Below are positions 43,496-52,077 of a DNA stretch of 64,000 nt, piece after piece. The number at the start of each line of letters is the position of its first letter. Position 1 is the stretch's first letter. The notes under the pieces are model-generated. The model had not been told where the DNA came from and made no database searches. It saw nothing but the letters and a program-made list of their open reading frames with translations. Both the position numbers and the translations under genes were made by a program. The stretch comes from Polyangia bacterium (GTDB lineage: Bacteria > Myxococcota_A > Polyangia > Fen-1088), in NCBI GenBank assembly GCA_036268875.1, contig DATATI010000082.1, positions 1-64,000 on the forward strand, given 5' to 3'.

Positions 43496-44585
43496 TTCGG
43501 TGGCACGGCTTCTGCTTCAGTCGCGGGTCGTGGCTGCTCTGTTGTTCTCTTCGCTGCTTCAGATTGCGTCGCCGGTTGTGGCGCAATCCGACAACAAAGC
43601 GGCGGCGCGCCAGCACTTTGAAAAAGGTGTGGCCGCGTTCGATGACCGTCGCTTTGCCGAGGCCGCCGAGGAGTTCGACGCTGCGTACCGCCTGTCTCCG
43701 GCATTCGTTGTTCTCTACAACATCGGTCAGGTGGATGTCGCCCTCGGCCGGTCGGTGGAGGCGGTCGACGCCTTCGAGAAGTACCTCAAGCAAGGCGCGT
43801 CGACGATCTCCGACACGCGTCGCCAGGAGGTCCTCGATGAGATCGAGAAGCAAAGCGCCCGCATCGGCACCATCGCCGTACGTACGCTGCCAGAGGGCGC
43901 GACCGTGCGGCTGGACGGTGTGCTCATTGGTAAGACGCCGTTGCCCGGTCCGTTGCGCGTCACCGCCGGCCGCCACACCGTCGAGGCCGTGCTCGCCGAG
44001 CACACGCTGGAGACGCGCGAGATCATCGTCGCCGGTCGCAGTCACGAATCGCTCGAGATCACGCTGGCCTCGATTGCCGCGGCTGTGGCGCCGGCGCAGA
44101 CGCCTGCGCCGAGTCCGCCGAGACCACCGCTGGGCGAGCACGCGGTCATCGAAGAGCACGTGTTCATGGAGAACCAGAACGCGGCGCCGCCCGCAGCCAC
44201 GAAGCCCGCGGTGGAGACTGTCGTGACTCCGACACCGCATTCGTCGGTGAACTGGCAGCGCATCATTGGCGTGGTCATCACAGTCGGCGGCGTGGCCACG
44301 GCTACCGTGGGCGGCGTGATGGCCTTTCAGGGCAACAACCAGGCGAACGACGCCAAGGACCGACTGGCCATCGAAAGCGGCGCCGCCTACGACGCTGACA
44401 AAGTGATCTTCGACGACGGCAAAAGCCGCAACCAGCGTGGCTGGATAACGGCGGCGGTAGGCGCAGGAATCGTCGTGGGCGGCGTTGTCGTCGTCGCCAC
44501 CGCTCCGGACAGATCGAGCTCCGTCGCACTCGCGCCCTCGGTGGGGGTGAGTGGCGGCGGTTTCACAATGAGCGGCGCCTGGTAG
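43485..44585 (+). CDS. TPR/PEGA-domain secreted protein
   Basis: The 366-residue protein has a signal peptide (to about residue 34, VVAQS), two or three TPR-like helices (40-110: ARQHFEKGVAAFDDRRFAEAAEEF) and a PEGA beta domain (about 125-195: IAVRTLPEGATVRLDGVLIGKTPLPGPLRV). A Pro-rich linker and two C-terminal hydrophobic helices follow (265-285, 320-340). PEGA domains bind or organise surface layers. Proteins like this commonly sit beside kinases in myxobacteria. It overlaps the kinase stop. Confidence 0.85.
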   Translation: MGGDSVARLLLQSRVVAALLFSSLLQIASPVVAQSDNKAAARQHFEKGVAAFDDRRFAEAAEEFDAAYRLSPAFVVLYNIGQVDVALGRSVEAVDAFEKYLKQGASTISDTRRQEVLDEIEKQSARIGTIAVRTLPEGATVRLDGVLIGKTPLPGPLRVTAGRHTVEAVLAEHTLETREIIVAGRSHESLEITLASIAAAVAPAQTPAPSPPRPPLGEHAVIEEHVFMENQNAAPPAATKPAVETVVTPTPHSSVNWQRIIGVVITVGGVATATVGGVMAFQGNNQANDAKDRLAIESGAAYDADKVIFDDGKSRNQRGWITAAVGAGIVVGGVVVVATAPDRSSSVALAPSVGVSGGGFTMSGAW

Positions 44586-44609
44586 GCGTCAAAAGGAACG
44601 GGAGAAGTC

Positions 44610-46889
44610 ATGTCGCGAAGTCTGGTTCGTTCGTTGCTGTCGGTGGTGGCGCTGTCGGCGCTGGTGGGTTGCACGGGGTCCGCGCCGGCCAAGCCGGACG
44701 GCGGCGGCGGCAAGGGCGGTGGCGGCATAGACGGCACCGACGGTGGTGCGACGGGCGGCGGGTCCGGCTCGACAGGCACGGGCGGTACGACAGATAGCCC
44801 GGACGGAGCGGCGGGCGTGGACGGATCGTCCGGCGGGACCCCGGGCACGGACGGCGCGGCGGCGGGCGCGGACGGATCTGCGGCGGGTTCGGACGGTGGC
44901 ATGGCCGGCACCGACGGTGGCGCGGCGGGTGCTGGCGACGGTGCGGCGGGCACGGGTGGCATGGCGGGCGGCTTCCAAATGCCGGCGACGGCTCTGATGT
45001 TCGATGTCTCGACGAACGTCGATCCCGTGGCCCCGGGTGGGCGCGTTCGTTACACGATCAAGATCGGCAACGTCTCCCCGCAAGCCGTCGACGGCGTCAG
45101 CGTGAGCCTGTTGCTCCCGACCGGCTTGCAGTTCAACTACGCGAACGACAGCGAACCGAACACGGGCTGCGGAGCCTTCACATGCGGCGCGAACAACCAG
45201 GCGACTTGGACGATCGGTACCTTGGCCGCGGGCCAGAGCGCCACGATCCTCGTCAACGCGACCGTTTTGCAGACCGTTGCTGACGGTTCGTCGATTGCCA
45301 CCTCTTTCAAGCTCGCGGCGACGAACTTCAACACCGTGAGCTTCAACAAGACCGTGCAGGTCCGCGCCCAGTCCTCTTCGCAACTCGCCACGGGCACGGC
45401 GACGTACCCGCTCACGCCCGGTCAGCGGTTCACGCTCGACCTCGACCTCGGCCAACTGGGCATGGTGCCCCTCGCGAACACGACCCTGGAAGCCACCCTC
45501 GCGCCAGGGTTGACTGTCGCATCCATCAGCGACGGCGGAACGCAGGCGACCGCAGGCGGTCCCATCGACTGGGCCATCGGGAGCGTGGGGGTGGGCGCTG
45601 CGCTTCACCGGCAGGTCGACGTCACGGTTGACCCGAACGTGCCCGCTGGGGCGCTGCTCAATGCGCGTGCGACGCTGGCGTACGACGGGGGCCTGGCGAT
45701 CGACGCCGCGGCTGAATACACGCTCGCCGTCGTCAGCGCAGCGCCTCCGCTGGCCATTTCGGTCACGGCGACGCCGAATCCGGCGGTGCCGGGCGCGCGA
45801 CTCCAGTATCGACTGACCATCACCAATCTCGGGACGAGGGCCATCGACGACATCGCCGTGTTCAACCCGGTGGCGCCCGGCTTGTCGTTCAACTATGCAA
45901 ATGACTCCCAGCCAAACACCGGTTGCGGGTCGACCACCTGCACGGGCGATCTCGAGTCCAACTGGGCGATCGGTACACTGGCAGCCGGCGCGAGCACGGC
46001 CGTCGACGTCAGTGCCACTGTCGTCGCCAGCATCGTGGGCAATGGCAACCTCGTTCGATCTTCGTTCGTCGTGAGCGCCACCGGAGTCGCACAGCTCGAG
46101 ACGGTCAAGACGGTTCAGATTTTCGACAGCCCGGCGGCGCAGCTCGCCCTCACAGCGACGGCCAACCCGATCACGAACGCCCAGGCCTTCACCTACAACC
46201 TCGACATCGGCCAGATCGGCGCCGCGCCGCTCGCTACGACGCAGCTTCGCGCTCACCTGCCTGCCGGCCTCACCGTCGGCACGATCAGCGACGGCGGCGC
46301 GAAGGACGCCGCCTCCGGCGACATCGTCTGGGCGATCGGCGGCGTGGCCGTGGGCGCGACCCTCCACCGAACCGTCGCCGTCACGGGTGATGGCTCGGCC
46401 GCCCCCGGGACAATCATCAAGGCGAGCGCTTCTCTCACCTACGACGGCGGCGCGGCCGTCGACAACCTCGTCGGCTATGACATCGCGGTGCTCGCGGCCG
46501 CGCAACCGATGACAATGACCGTAGCGGCCGGCACCGACCCGGCGATCCCCGGAATGCGCGACCTCTATTCAGCGACGATCACGAACACATCTGGGAGGGC
46601 CATCGACGGAGTGGGCCTGTTCCTGCGCGTGCCAGCCGGACTTCAGTTCAACTACGCGAACGACGCCGATCCCGACGCGGGCTGCGGCAATTTCACCTGT
46701 GTCCAGGGCAATGAGGCCGTCTGGACGATCGGGTCGATGGCCGCCGGCGCGGTTCAGATGGTCACGATCAACCAAGAGGTCCTCAACACGCTGCTCGCGG
46801 GCAGCCTCATTCCTTCGCCCTTCTGGCTCTCCTATACAGGGCAGACAGCGCCGATCTTCGTGGACCTGGTCGTCCCGACGCATCCCTAG
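44610..46889 (+). CDS. DUF11-type repeat lipoprotein
   Basis: The gene encodes 759 residues with a lipobox LVGC (Cys21), then a low-complexity Gly/Ala/Asp/Thr linker (30-125). At least five immunoglobulin-like conserved-repeat (DUF11) domains follow. Three share FNYAND(S/A).P(N/D).GCG..TC, and alternating copies share GLTV..ISDGG and VGA.LHR. It is probably a surface stalk or adhesin. GGGAGAA precedes the ATG. The alternating A-B-A-B-A arrangement points to duplication of a two-domain unit. Confidence 0.82.
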   Translation: MSRSLVRSLLSVVALSALVGCTGSAPAKPDGGGGKGGGGIDGTDGGATGGGSGSTGTGGTTDSPDGAAGVDGSSGGTPGTDGAAAGADGSAAGSDGGMAGTDGGAAGAGDGAAGTGGMAGGFQMPATALMFDVSTNVDPVAPGGRVRYTIKIGNVSPQAVDGVSVSLLLPTGLQFNYANDSEPNTGCGAFTCGANNQATWTIGTLAAGQSATILVNATVLQTVADGSSIATSFKLAATNFNTVSFNKTVQVRAQSSSQLATGTATYPLTPGQRFTLDLDLGQLGMVPLANTTLEATLAPGLTVASISDGGTQATAGGPIDWAIGSVGVGAALHRQVDVTVDPNVPAGALLNARATLAYDGGLAIDAAAEYTLAVVSAAPPLAISVTATPNPAVPGARLQYRLTITNLGTRAIDDIAVFNPVAPGLSFNYANDSQPNTGCGSTTCTGDLESNWAIGTLAAGASTAVDVSATVVASIVGNGNLVRSSFVVSATGVAQLETVKTVQIFDSPAAQLALTATANPITNAQAFTYNLDIGQIGAAPLATTQLRAHLPAGLTVGTISDGGAKDAASGDIVWAIGGVAVGATLHRTVAVTGDGSAAPGTIIKASASLTYDGGAAVDNLVGYDIAVLAAAQPMTMTVAAGTDPAIPGMRDLYSATITNTSGRAIDGVGLFLRVPAGLQFNYANDADPDAGCGNFTCVQGNEAVWTIGSMAAGAVQMVTINQEVLNTLLAGSLIPSPFWLSYTGQTAPIFVDLVVPTHP

Positions 46890-47071
46890 TCGGCGTCCCG
46901 TCGAGAAACAGCGCCCGCGCCGGCGGCCTGATTGGCCCAATGGGCGGACGCTGCGTACAAAGCACCTGTAGGCGTCGGAAAGACCGCGAAGAGACATGTG
47001 CCGATATCTGAGGAAAAAATTCAGGTTCGTAGAAATTCAATATCAACCAACCATCAAAAGGGAGTTTTGAG

Positions 47072-47668
47072 ATGCGCATTCGTTCAATGTCTCTGATTGT
47101 CGCTCTGTTTTCCTTGGCTATCGCCTCACCGGTTCTCGCCCAGCAGACGCCCGCCCCAACTTCATCCCCATACCCGGCTCCGGCTCCGGCCGGAACGGTT
47201 TCGCGGGCAGTCATCACCGCGCCTCAACAGTCGGGATTCACACTTTGGGGCATGCTTGATTGGGACGGGTACGGCGCCGGCGCTCGCTTTATGTTCCCGC
47301 TCGCCATTCCTTCTCTGTTGTCCCGGACCTCGCTCCGCGACAGCTGGGCGCTCGAAGCCGGCGTGGACTTCTTCCGCATCTCCGACACCTACTCCGGCTA
47401 CGGCGGTTTTCACTACGACGAGATCCTGCCCACGGTAGGCATGATGTGGATCGTCTGGCTGAGAGATGACTTTGCCGTCTATCCGAAAATCGATGGAGGC
47501 TACGCCATCGGCTTCGACAATTCATACGGCGGCTGCGGGGGAGCCTGCGATCTGGGCGGCATCCGCGTCGAGGGAGCGGCGGGCCTTCTGTACAAGTTGC
47601 CTGGCGTCACCCTCCGCGCCGAGGTTGGCAACTACGGTCTCAAGGGCGGGGTGGCTTGGTTGTTCTGA
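47072..47668 (+). CDS. Secreted or outer-membrane protein, unknown
   Basis: The 198-residue protein has a clean signal peptide (to residue 24, VLAQQ), a Pro-rich segment and then aromatic beta-strand-like sequence with Gly and alternating hydrophobics (FTLWGMLDWDGYGAGARFMF; ending GVAWLF, with a terminal Phe typical of outer-membrane barrels). AAAGGGAG precedes the ATG. It is a possible small beta-barrel. Confidence 0.7.
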   Translation: MRIRSMSLIVALFSLAIASPVLAQQTPAPTSSPYPAPAPAGTVSRAVITAPQQSGFTLWGMLDWDGYGAGARFMFPLAIPSLLSRTSLRDSWALEAGVDFFRISDTYSGYGGFHYDEILPTVGMMWIVWLRDDFAVYPKIDGGYAIGFDNSYGGCGGACDLGGIRVEGAAGLLYKLPGVTLRAEVGNYGLKGGVAWLF

Positions 47669-47788
47669 AAAGCGCGCATCCGGACACCAGCGAGCCTCGA
47701 CGTCCAGGAGGAAGGGAACACCATAGTCGTCGCCGTTGTCTTTCATTCCGCCGCTCAGCCTTGATTGCCTAGAGTCGAAAGGGTGTCG

Positions 47789-48901
47789 ATGAAATCTTCG
47801 AGATGTCGGTTGTATCTGGCCTTCGGAATTCTCGGTGTCGCTGTTGGCTGTGGTTCAGGCGGCGCCGCCGACAGTGACGCTGCAATCGACGCCTCCGGTT
47901 CCGGCGGTCGCTCTCCCGACAGTGGTGCAGCCAGCACCGGCGGTGCTGGTGGTGCCGGCCAAGGCGGCGGATCCGCTGATAGCGGTGTGGTTGGCGCGAC
48001 CGGTGGGTCAAGTGGAACCGGTGGTTCGGCGACACCGGACGCCGCAATGCCTGACGATGTCGGGAGAGGTGACGTCGCAGCCGATGTCGGAACCGGAGGT
48101 GGCGGTGGTCAAAGTGGAGGGGGCGGAACAGGCGGAAGCTCCGACGGTGGCAGCGGCGAGACCGCCGGTCCGGGGAAGCTGGGCGTCATCATCGTCAGCC
48201 AGACCCAACAGAACTTTCCGGCGCCAATTGGAAACGTGGTTGCGTCGGGCGCCGTCGCAACATTCGGCTTAAATACTGGAACAGACCCGTGTCAAACCAC
48301 CACCACGGGTGCTTGCGAACTTGTCGAGTGCCCGCCGACATCGGGGACCAATCCCCAGACGCCTCCCTCCCTGTTGAATGCCGGCAACGTCACGGTCACG
48401 GGTCTGGCGATGGACGTGCCTCTCACGTATCACGCGACGCCAGGCTCGTATATCAGCGCTGCTTACAGTGGCTATTTGTGGACCAGCTCGCATCCGGCAA
48501 CGGTGGTGGTGACCGGATCCGCTGATGTGCCAGCTTTCACCTTGAACGTCACGGCGCCCAATCCGATCTCGGTGACGTCACCCTCGGCTCAGAGTAATTC
48601 GACGTACACGATCTCACGTGGTTCTGCCCTGGCCGTCACCTGGACCGGCGGAGTCGAGGGTATGGTGACGGTGGGCGTCTCGAGCGGCACGACGGCCACC
48701 GGGCAAATCAGCATTTCCTGTTCAGTCGATGCTGCGACTGGTGCAGTGACTGTGCCGGCGCCCTTCATGGCGAAGCTCGGCGCCACGGGTGGCTTCTCTG
48801 CGGGCGTCACCAATGTCACGAACAAGACCATCGGGGACTGGTTGATGCACTTTCAAGCGGGGACCAGCAAGGACGAGGGTACCGCCACGTTCACCAACTG
48901 A
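47789..48901 (+). CDS. Lipoprotein with Gly-rich linker
   Basis: The gene encodes 370 residues with a lipobox (AVGC, Cys21), a Gly/Ser/Asp/Ala-rich spacer (22-128) and then a beta-rich domain (about 130-370) with repeated Thr/Val/Ser strands and two Cys (TTTGACELVECPP). The spacer type is characteristic of Polyangia surface proteins. Function unknown. Confidence 0.75.
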   Translation: MKSSRCRLYLAFGILGVAVGCGSGGAADSDAAIDASGSGGRSPDSGAASTGGAGGAGQGGGSADSGVVGATGGSSGTGGSATPDAAMPDDVGRGDVAADVGTGGGGGQSGGGGTGGSSDGGSGETAGPGKLGVIIVSQTQQNFPAPIGNVVASGAVATFGLNTGTDPCQTTTTGACELVECPPTSGTNPQTPPSLLNAGNVTVTGLAMDVPLTYHATPGSYISAAYSGYLWTSSHPATVVVTGSADVPAFTLNVTAPNPISVTSPSAQSNSTYTISRGSALAVTWTGGVEGMVTVGVSSGTTATGQISISCSVDAATGAVTVPAPFMAKLGATGGFSAGVTNVTNKTIGDWLMHFQAGTSKDEGTATFTN

Positions 48902-48988
48902 GGCGGCCCGTGTAGATGAAGCATCCGAGCTTTCTGAACAGGCTTTGTAACCTCAGTCAGAGCGACAACCAAACTGGAGAGTGCAAGA

Positions 48989-49558
48989 ATGTCTGAACGC
49001 ATTGTTCGTCGCCACCTGCTGGCGATATTATCGGTCGTTTCGTTCGCCGCACTGTCAGGTTGTCAGTGGCAGTTCGTTCGCGATTCTGGGCCGCCGTCGC
49101 TTCTGCGAGGTGCGGGTCCGATCGTGGTGTCTTTCGATTACTCCCGCTTGATTGTCTCTGGAAAGAACGAACATGATTTCGTCCAGGAACGACTGGCGAA
49201 GGATCCGGCCTATGAAAAAAGCTGGAGTGACCTGAAGGCTTCGTTCGAGACGAACGTCGTCGCCGGGGTGGGTTACGAATGGCCGCCCGGTGCTCAGCCC
49301 GGCCCGGCGGGGCCAGGCGCGCACCTCACCGTCTTTCCGACTGCCCTCACCATGGGCAAGTACATGTTCGTCGCCGCGACGGCGACCCGGGTCGACGCCG
49401 ACCTCAACTTCACGGTGAACGGGCAACCCGCCGATCAGATCAGGGGCAGCGGCGCCCAGGTCCCGACGATCACCACCCCCTCAGTGTACCAGCACATGCC
49501 GGCGGTTGCAGACGCCATCGGGCGCAGAGCGGGCCGTTACGTGCGGTCAAAGAACTGA
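48989..49558 (+). CDS. Lipoprotein, unknown function
   Basis: The 189-residue protein has lipobox LSGC (Cys25) and a mature domain with mixed alpha/beta pattern (IVVSFDYSRLIV, HLTVFPTALTMGKYMF, FTVNGQPADQIRGSG, then a helix AVADAIGRRAGRYV). CTGGAGAG precedes the ATG. No named family was recognised. Confidence 0.75.
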   Translation: MSERIVRRHLLAILSVVSFAALSGCQWQFVRDSGPPSLLRGAGPIVVSFDYSRLIVSGKNEHDFVQERLAKDPAYEKSWSDLKASFETNVVAGVGYEWPPGAQPGPAGPGAHLTVFPTALTMGKYMFVAATATRVDADLNFTVNGQPADQIRGSGAQVPTITTPSVYQHMPAVADAIGRRAGRYVRSKN

Positions 49559-49594
49559 ACCATTACCGTTTTGGGAAATGAAATGGAGACTCTC

Positions 49595-50197
49595 ATGAGA
49601 AACGCAAAAGAAAGACATCCGGCCCTTCGTTGGTACCTCATTTCCCTGCTGGGCATCACGCTCCTCTCGGGCGCCGCGTGCGGGGGAGGTGGTTCATCAC
49701 CGGGTGGGGGCGCGGCGACCGAGTCGGGTCCCTTGTGCATTTTGAATGTTGATGAGGGGGTGTTTACGTATTGTGCGGAGTATGTCGGATATACGGAGAG
49801 TCTCTGCGCGCAAGGTCAGGGGATGTTCAATGCCCAGTGCCCAGCCGGCTACGTGGGCAGCTGCGAGACGGTGGGCAATGTGAACCCACGCCGAACCTAC
49901 TTCTACGGGGCCGCCGTCACTCAGCAGATTGTCGCGTCTGTCTGTCCTGGCGGGAAATACGTGCCCGGCACTATTCCGACCGGCACCGGGGGAGCGACGG
50001 GACAGGGTGGCAGCGGCGCAGGCGGTAGTGGCACGGTCAGTGGCACGTGCGCCGACTTCTCGGCGTGCTGCGCAGCGACCACCAACTCAACGTTGAAGTC
50101 AGAGTGTCAGTCGGAGTACGACGTGCTCAAAGCGTCCGGCGACAGCATCTGCGCATATGCTGTGTCGACACTCCGCGCCGCCGGAGCCTGTAAGTAG
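49595..50197 (+). CDS. Cys-rich lipoprotein
   Basis: The gene encodes 200 residues. ATG at 49595 is chosen because GGAG lies six bases upstream; in-frame ATGs at 49571 and 49583 also exist. The lipobox is GAAC (about Cys29). The mature part has ten cysteines in two groups separated by a Gly/Thr linker (about 125-150), which suggests disulfide-bonded extracellular domains. No family was recognised. Confidence 0.7.
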   Translation: MRNAKERHPALRWYLISLLGITLLSGAACGGGGSSPGGGAATESGPLCILNVDEGVFTYCAEYVGYTESLCAQGQGMFNAQCPAGYVGSCETVGNVNPRRTYFYGAAVTQQIVASVCPGGKYVPGTIPTGTGGATGQGGSGAGGSGTVSGTCADFSACCAATTNSTLKSECQSEYDVLKASGDSICAYAVSTLRAAGACK

Positions 50198-50201
50198 AAG
50201 A

Positions 50202-50265
50202 TCGTCATTCGCCGATCCCGAGCGTCGCCAGCGTCGGCGCGGACCAGGTTCTCGCGGGCACCTTC
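50202..50265 (-). pseudogene. Remnant resembling an OmpA C-terminal end
   Basis: The minus strand encodes GARENLVRADAGDARDRRM, close to GYRENLVGTGADDASDALDRR near the end of the OmpA-like lipoprotein 0.75 kb away. Both also share DNA around GACCAGGTTCTCGCG. It is probably a decayed duplicate fragment. Confidence 0.3.
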
Positions 50266-50339
50266 AAAACCGGGCGCAAACTGCCTACTCGCTCCCGGCG
50301 GGCGGCTCGGGCACGAACAAATCGATCATGCTCGGCGGC

Positions 50340-50563
50340 GGACAGGAAGCACTCGCACCCGCGACCGGACTTCGTCGATGGTCACTATCGCCCCCGCTTC
50401 GATGGACTGGGCGTGATCAGCCGCGCTCTTCGGCCCACCGCATGATGGTCGCGTCGGTGGCGCGCGCATCGCCCACCGCCGACCAGTGGACCGCCTCGAT
50501 TCCCTTCGTGGCCAGGAACTGCACCCACCTGGGCGGCAGATTCATGTCCAAAAGGAGCTTCAT
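50340..50563 (-). pseudogene. DUF5615 (PIN-like) toxin with internal deletion
   Basis: The gene starts normally (MKLLLDMNLPPRWVQFL, ATG at 50563, overlapping the antitoxin stop by ATGA) but stops after 49 codons at EERG. The next frame immediately resumes with DHAQSIEAGAIVTIDEVRSR and VRVLPV, the normal DUF5615 C terminus. The central part, which carries further catalytic acidic residues, is missing. The toxin is probably inactive. Confidence 0.75.
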
Positions 50564-50796
50564 GAGGCCTTGAGCGGCACCTCGATTTCCTCGGACCGCC
50601 AGGCGGCCCAAGCGAGCGTGGCGTGGATATCCACCGTCTCCAGATATGGATAGTTGGGCAGGATCTCATCAGCAGACCGACCCGCCGCGAGCAGCCCGAG
50701 AATCGTGCCCACGGTGACGCGCATTCCCCGAATGCACGGCCGACCGCCCATGATCGACGAATCGTGGGTGATTCGAGTCAACAGGTCTGTGGTCAT
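50560..50796 (-). CDS. DUF433 antitoxin
   Basis: This 78-residue DUF433 protein contains RITHDSSIMGGRPCIRGMRVTV and ILGLLAAGRSADEILPNYPYLE, a helix-turn-helix-like fold that pairs with DUF5615 PIN-like toxins. It appears intact although its partner is broken. ATG at 50796 is preferred over the ATG one codon upstream. Confidence 0.9.
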   Translation of the reverse strand: MTTDLLTRITHDSSIMGGRPCIRGMRVTVGTILGLLAAGRSADEILPNYPYLETVDIHATLAWAAWRSEEIEVPLKAS

Positions 50797-50916
50797 CAAA
50801 TTAGTTTACCAGCTCGCCCGTCGCGAGTCTCGGCGAGGGCCGCCGAAGCCGCTTCCCTGAATGTTAGGGGACGACGCCAATCAATCCGCGCCACCGGGAA
50901 TGAGCGGAGGGCAGTC
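50797..50916. other. Short gap between antitoxin and OmpA genes
   Basis: It contains an AT-rich patch (around TAAACTAATTTG on the minus strand) that may be the antitoxin promoter. No gene was seen. Confidence 0.3.
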
Positions 50917-52077
50917 TCACTTTCCGCACCCCACGACTTTGAACTCAACCCGCCGGTCCAAGGCGTCGCTGGCGTCGTCGGCGCCGGTGCCGACCAGGTT
51001 CTCGCGATAGCCGACGCCGCTGACCTTCGACTTGTGCGACAGGCTGGGAACGTCGTGTTCCAGGCGGTCGCGGATGGCGACGGCGCGGGCCAGTGACAGG
51101 CGGTCGTTCAGTTGCTCCGAGCCGCTGTGGCTGGTGTGGCCGATGACGTTGAGGCAGGTGTCAGCCGACTGCACGGCGCGGGCGATCTGGCGCAGCCACA
51201 TGGGGTAAAGCGCGCTGACCTTGGGATCGGGCCAGAACTCGGTGCCGCCGGGCCTGAAGAGAAGCTTGACCGCCAGGTTGTTGGTCGCAAGTCCCAGAGC
51301 GGCGATGCGCGCGAAGGCTTCTTCGGCGTCTTTCATGTGTCCAAGACGCACGTTGGTCAGGTAGATGCCGTTGAACGTGCGCAGCTGCTGGCCGTCTTTG
51401 CGCTGGGCAGCCTGGTTGTACAAGTCCAGCGCGTCGGCCCAGCGCTCGGCGTTGTAGGCACCGAGCGCGTCGGCCAGCAGCGCGGAAGTGGGCACCTGCT
51501 CGATGTAAAGGGCGTCGGCCGGATTTCCTTTCGGCGTCTCCGCGGTTCGCAAATAGCCGTCCACCGAGCGATCCCGCACCAAGGACGGACTGTCGCCATA
51601 AAATCGAGTCGGGGCGACATCCAGCCCGGTTTGCACGAAAGGCGTCACTGCCTGCGCCACCACGATGCCGCTCTGGCGATCCGACAGCGCCACGTTCAAC
51701 CGGAAGCGATTCGGTTCTGGCAGCACCGTCAGCGTGCCGGTGATCAACCATCGTGCTTGCGAGGCGCCCTCGCCGTTGAACGCGACCTCTTTCAGGTTCT
51801 TGATGGTGGCCGCCAGGGACGTGGCCAGCTCGCGCTGCACACTTTCGCTGGCCCCGGTTTGCTGCCCAGTGCGGCCGTCCAGCAGGGGATCGATCACCAG
51901 GGTGCGCGAGGTGTCGAACGCGCCCAGTTGATGAACGATGTCGGTGACCACACGTTGCACGCCGTGGGCGAGATCGGGGTCGGGCGGCGGTCCCCCAAAC
52001 GGCGGCCAAATACAAGCGCCAGATAGAAAAAGGGCGCACGCAGCGACGGTCGCCCAACCAAATACCGATCTTGTCAT
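50917..52077 (-). CDS. OmpA-like lipoprotein
   Basis: The gene encodes 386 residues with a lipobox LSGAC (about Cys22). The domain at 35-200 resembles periplasmic assembly or penicillin-binding-activator-like proteins. A short TPR-like region (about 200-265) and a C-terminal OmpA peptidoglycan-binding domain follow (NVIGHTSHSGSEQLNDRLSLARAVAIRDRL, DRRVEFKVV). Its start overlaps the Ser/Thr kinase stop (ATGA), so kinase and wall-bound lipoprotein are made together. Confidence 0.85.
   Translation of the reverse strand: MTRSVFGWATVAACALFLSGACIWPPFGGPPPDPDLAHGVQRVVTDIVHQLGAFDTSRTLVIDPLLDGRTGQQTGASESVQRELATSLAATIKNLKEVAFNGEGASQARWLITGTLTVLPEPNRFRLNVALSDRQSGIVVAQAVTPFVQTGLDVAPTRFYGDSPSLVRDRSVDGYLRTAETPKGNPADALYIEQVPTSALLADALGAYNAERWADALDLYNQAAQRKDGQQLRTFNGIYLTNVRLGHMKDAEEAFARIAALGLATNNLAVKLLFRPGGTEFWPDPKVSALYPMWLRQIARAVQSADTCLNVIGHTSHSGSEQLNDRLSLARAVAIRDRLEHDVPSLSHKSKVSGVGYRENLVGTGADDASDALDRRVEFKVVGCGK

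Noticed and set aside
43501-43516. TGGCACGGCTTCTGCT, an excellent sigma-54-like match
   Set aside because: It lies inside the signal-peptide coding region of the PEGA gene with no start at suitable distance downstream, so it is probably chance.
44700-44980. Gly/Asp-rich simple repeats as a CRISPR-like or mobile element
   Set aside because: The repeats are irregular, stay in frame and encode the linker after a lipobox.
44589-46505. 638-residue minus-strand frame
   Set aside because: It is the antisense shadow of the DUF11 lipoprotein gene, which has a lipobox, ribosome site and repeats.
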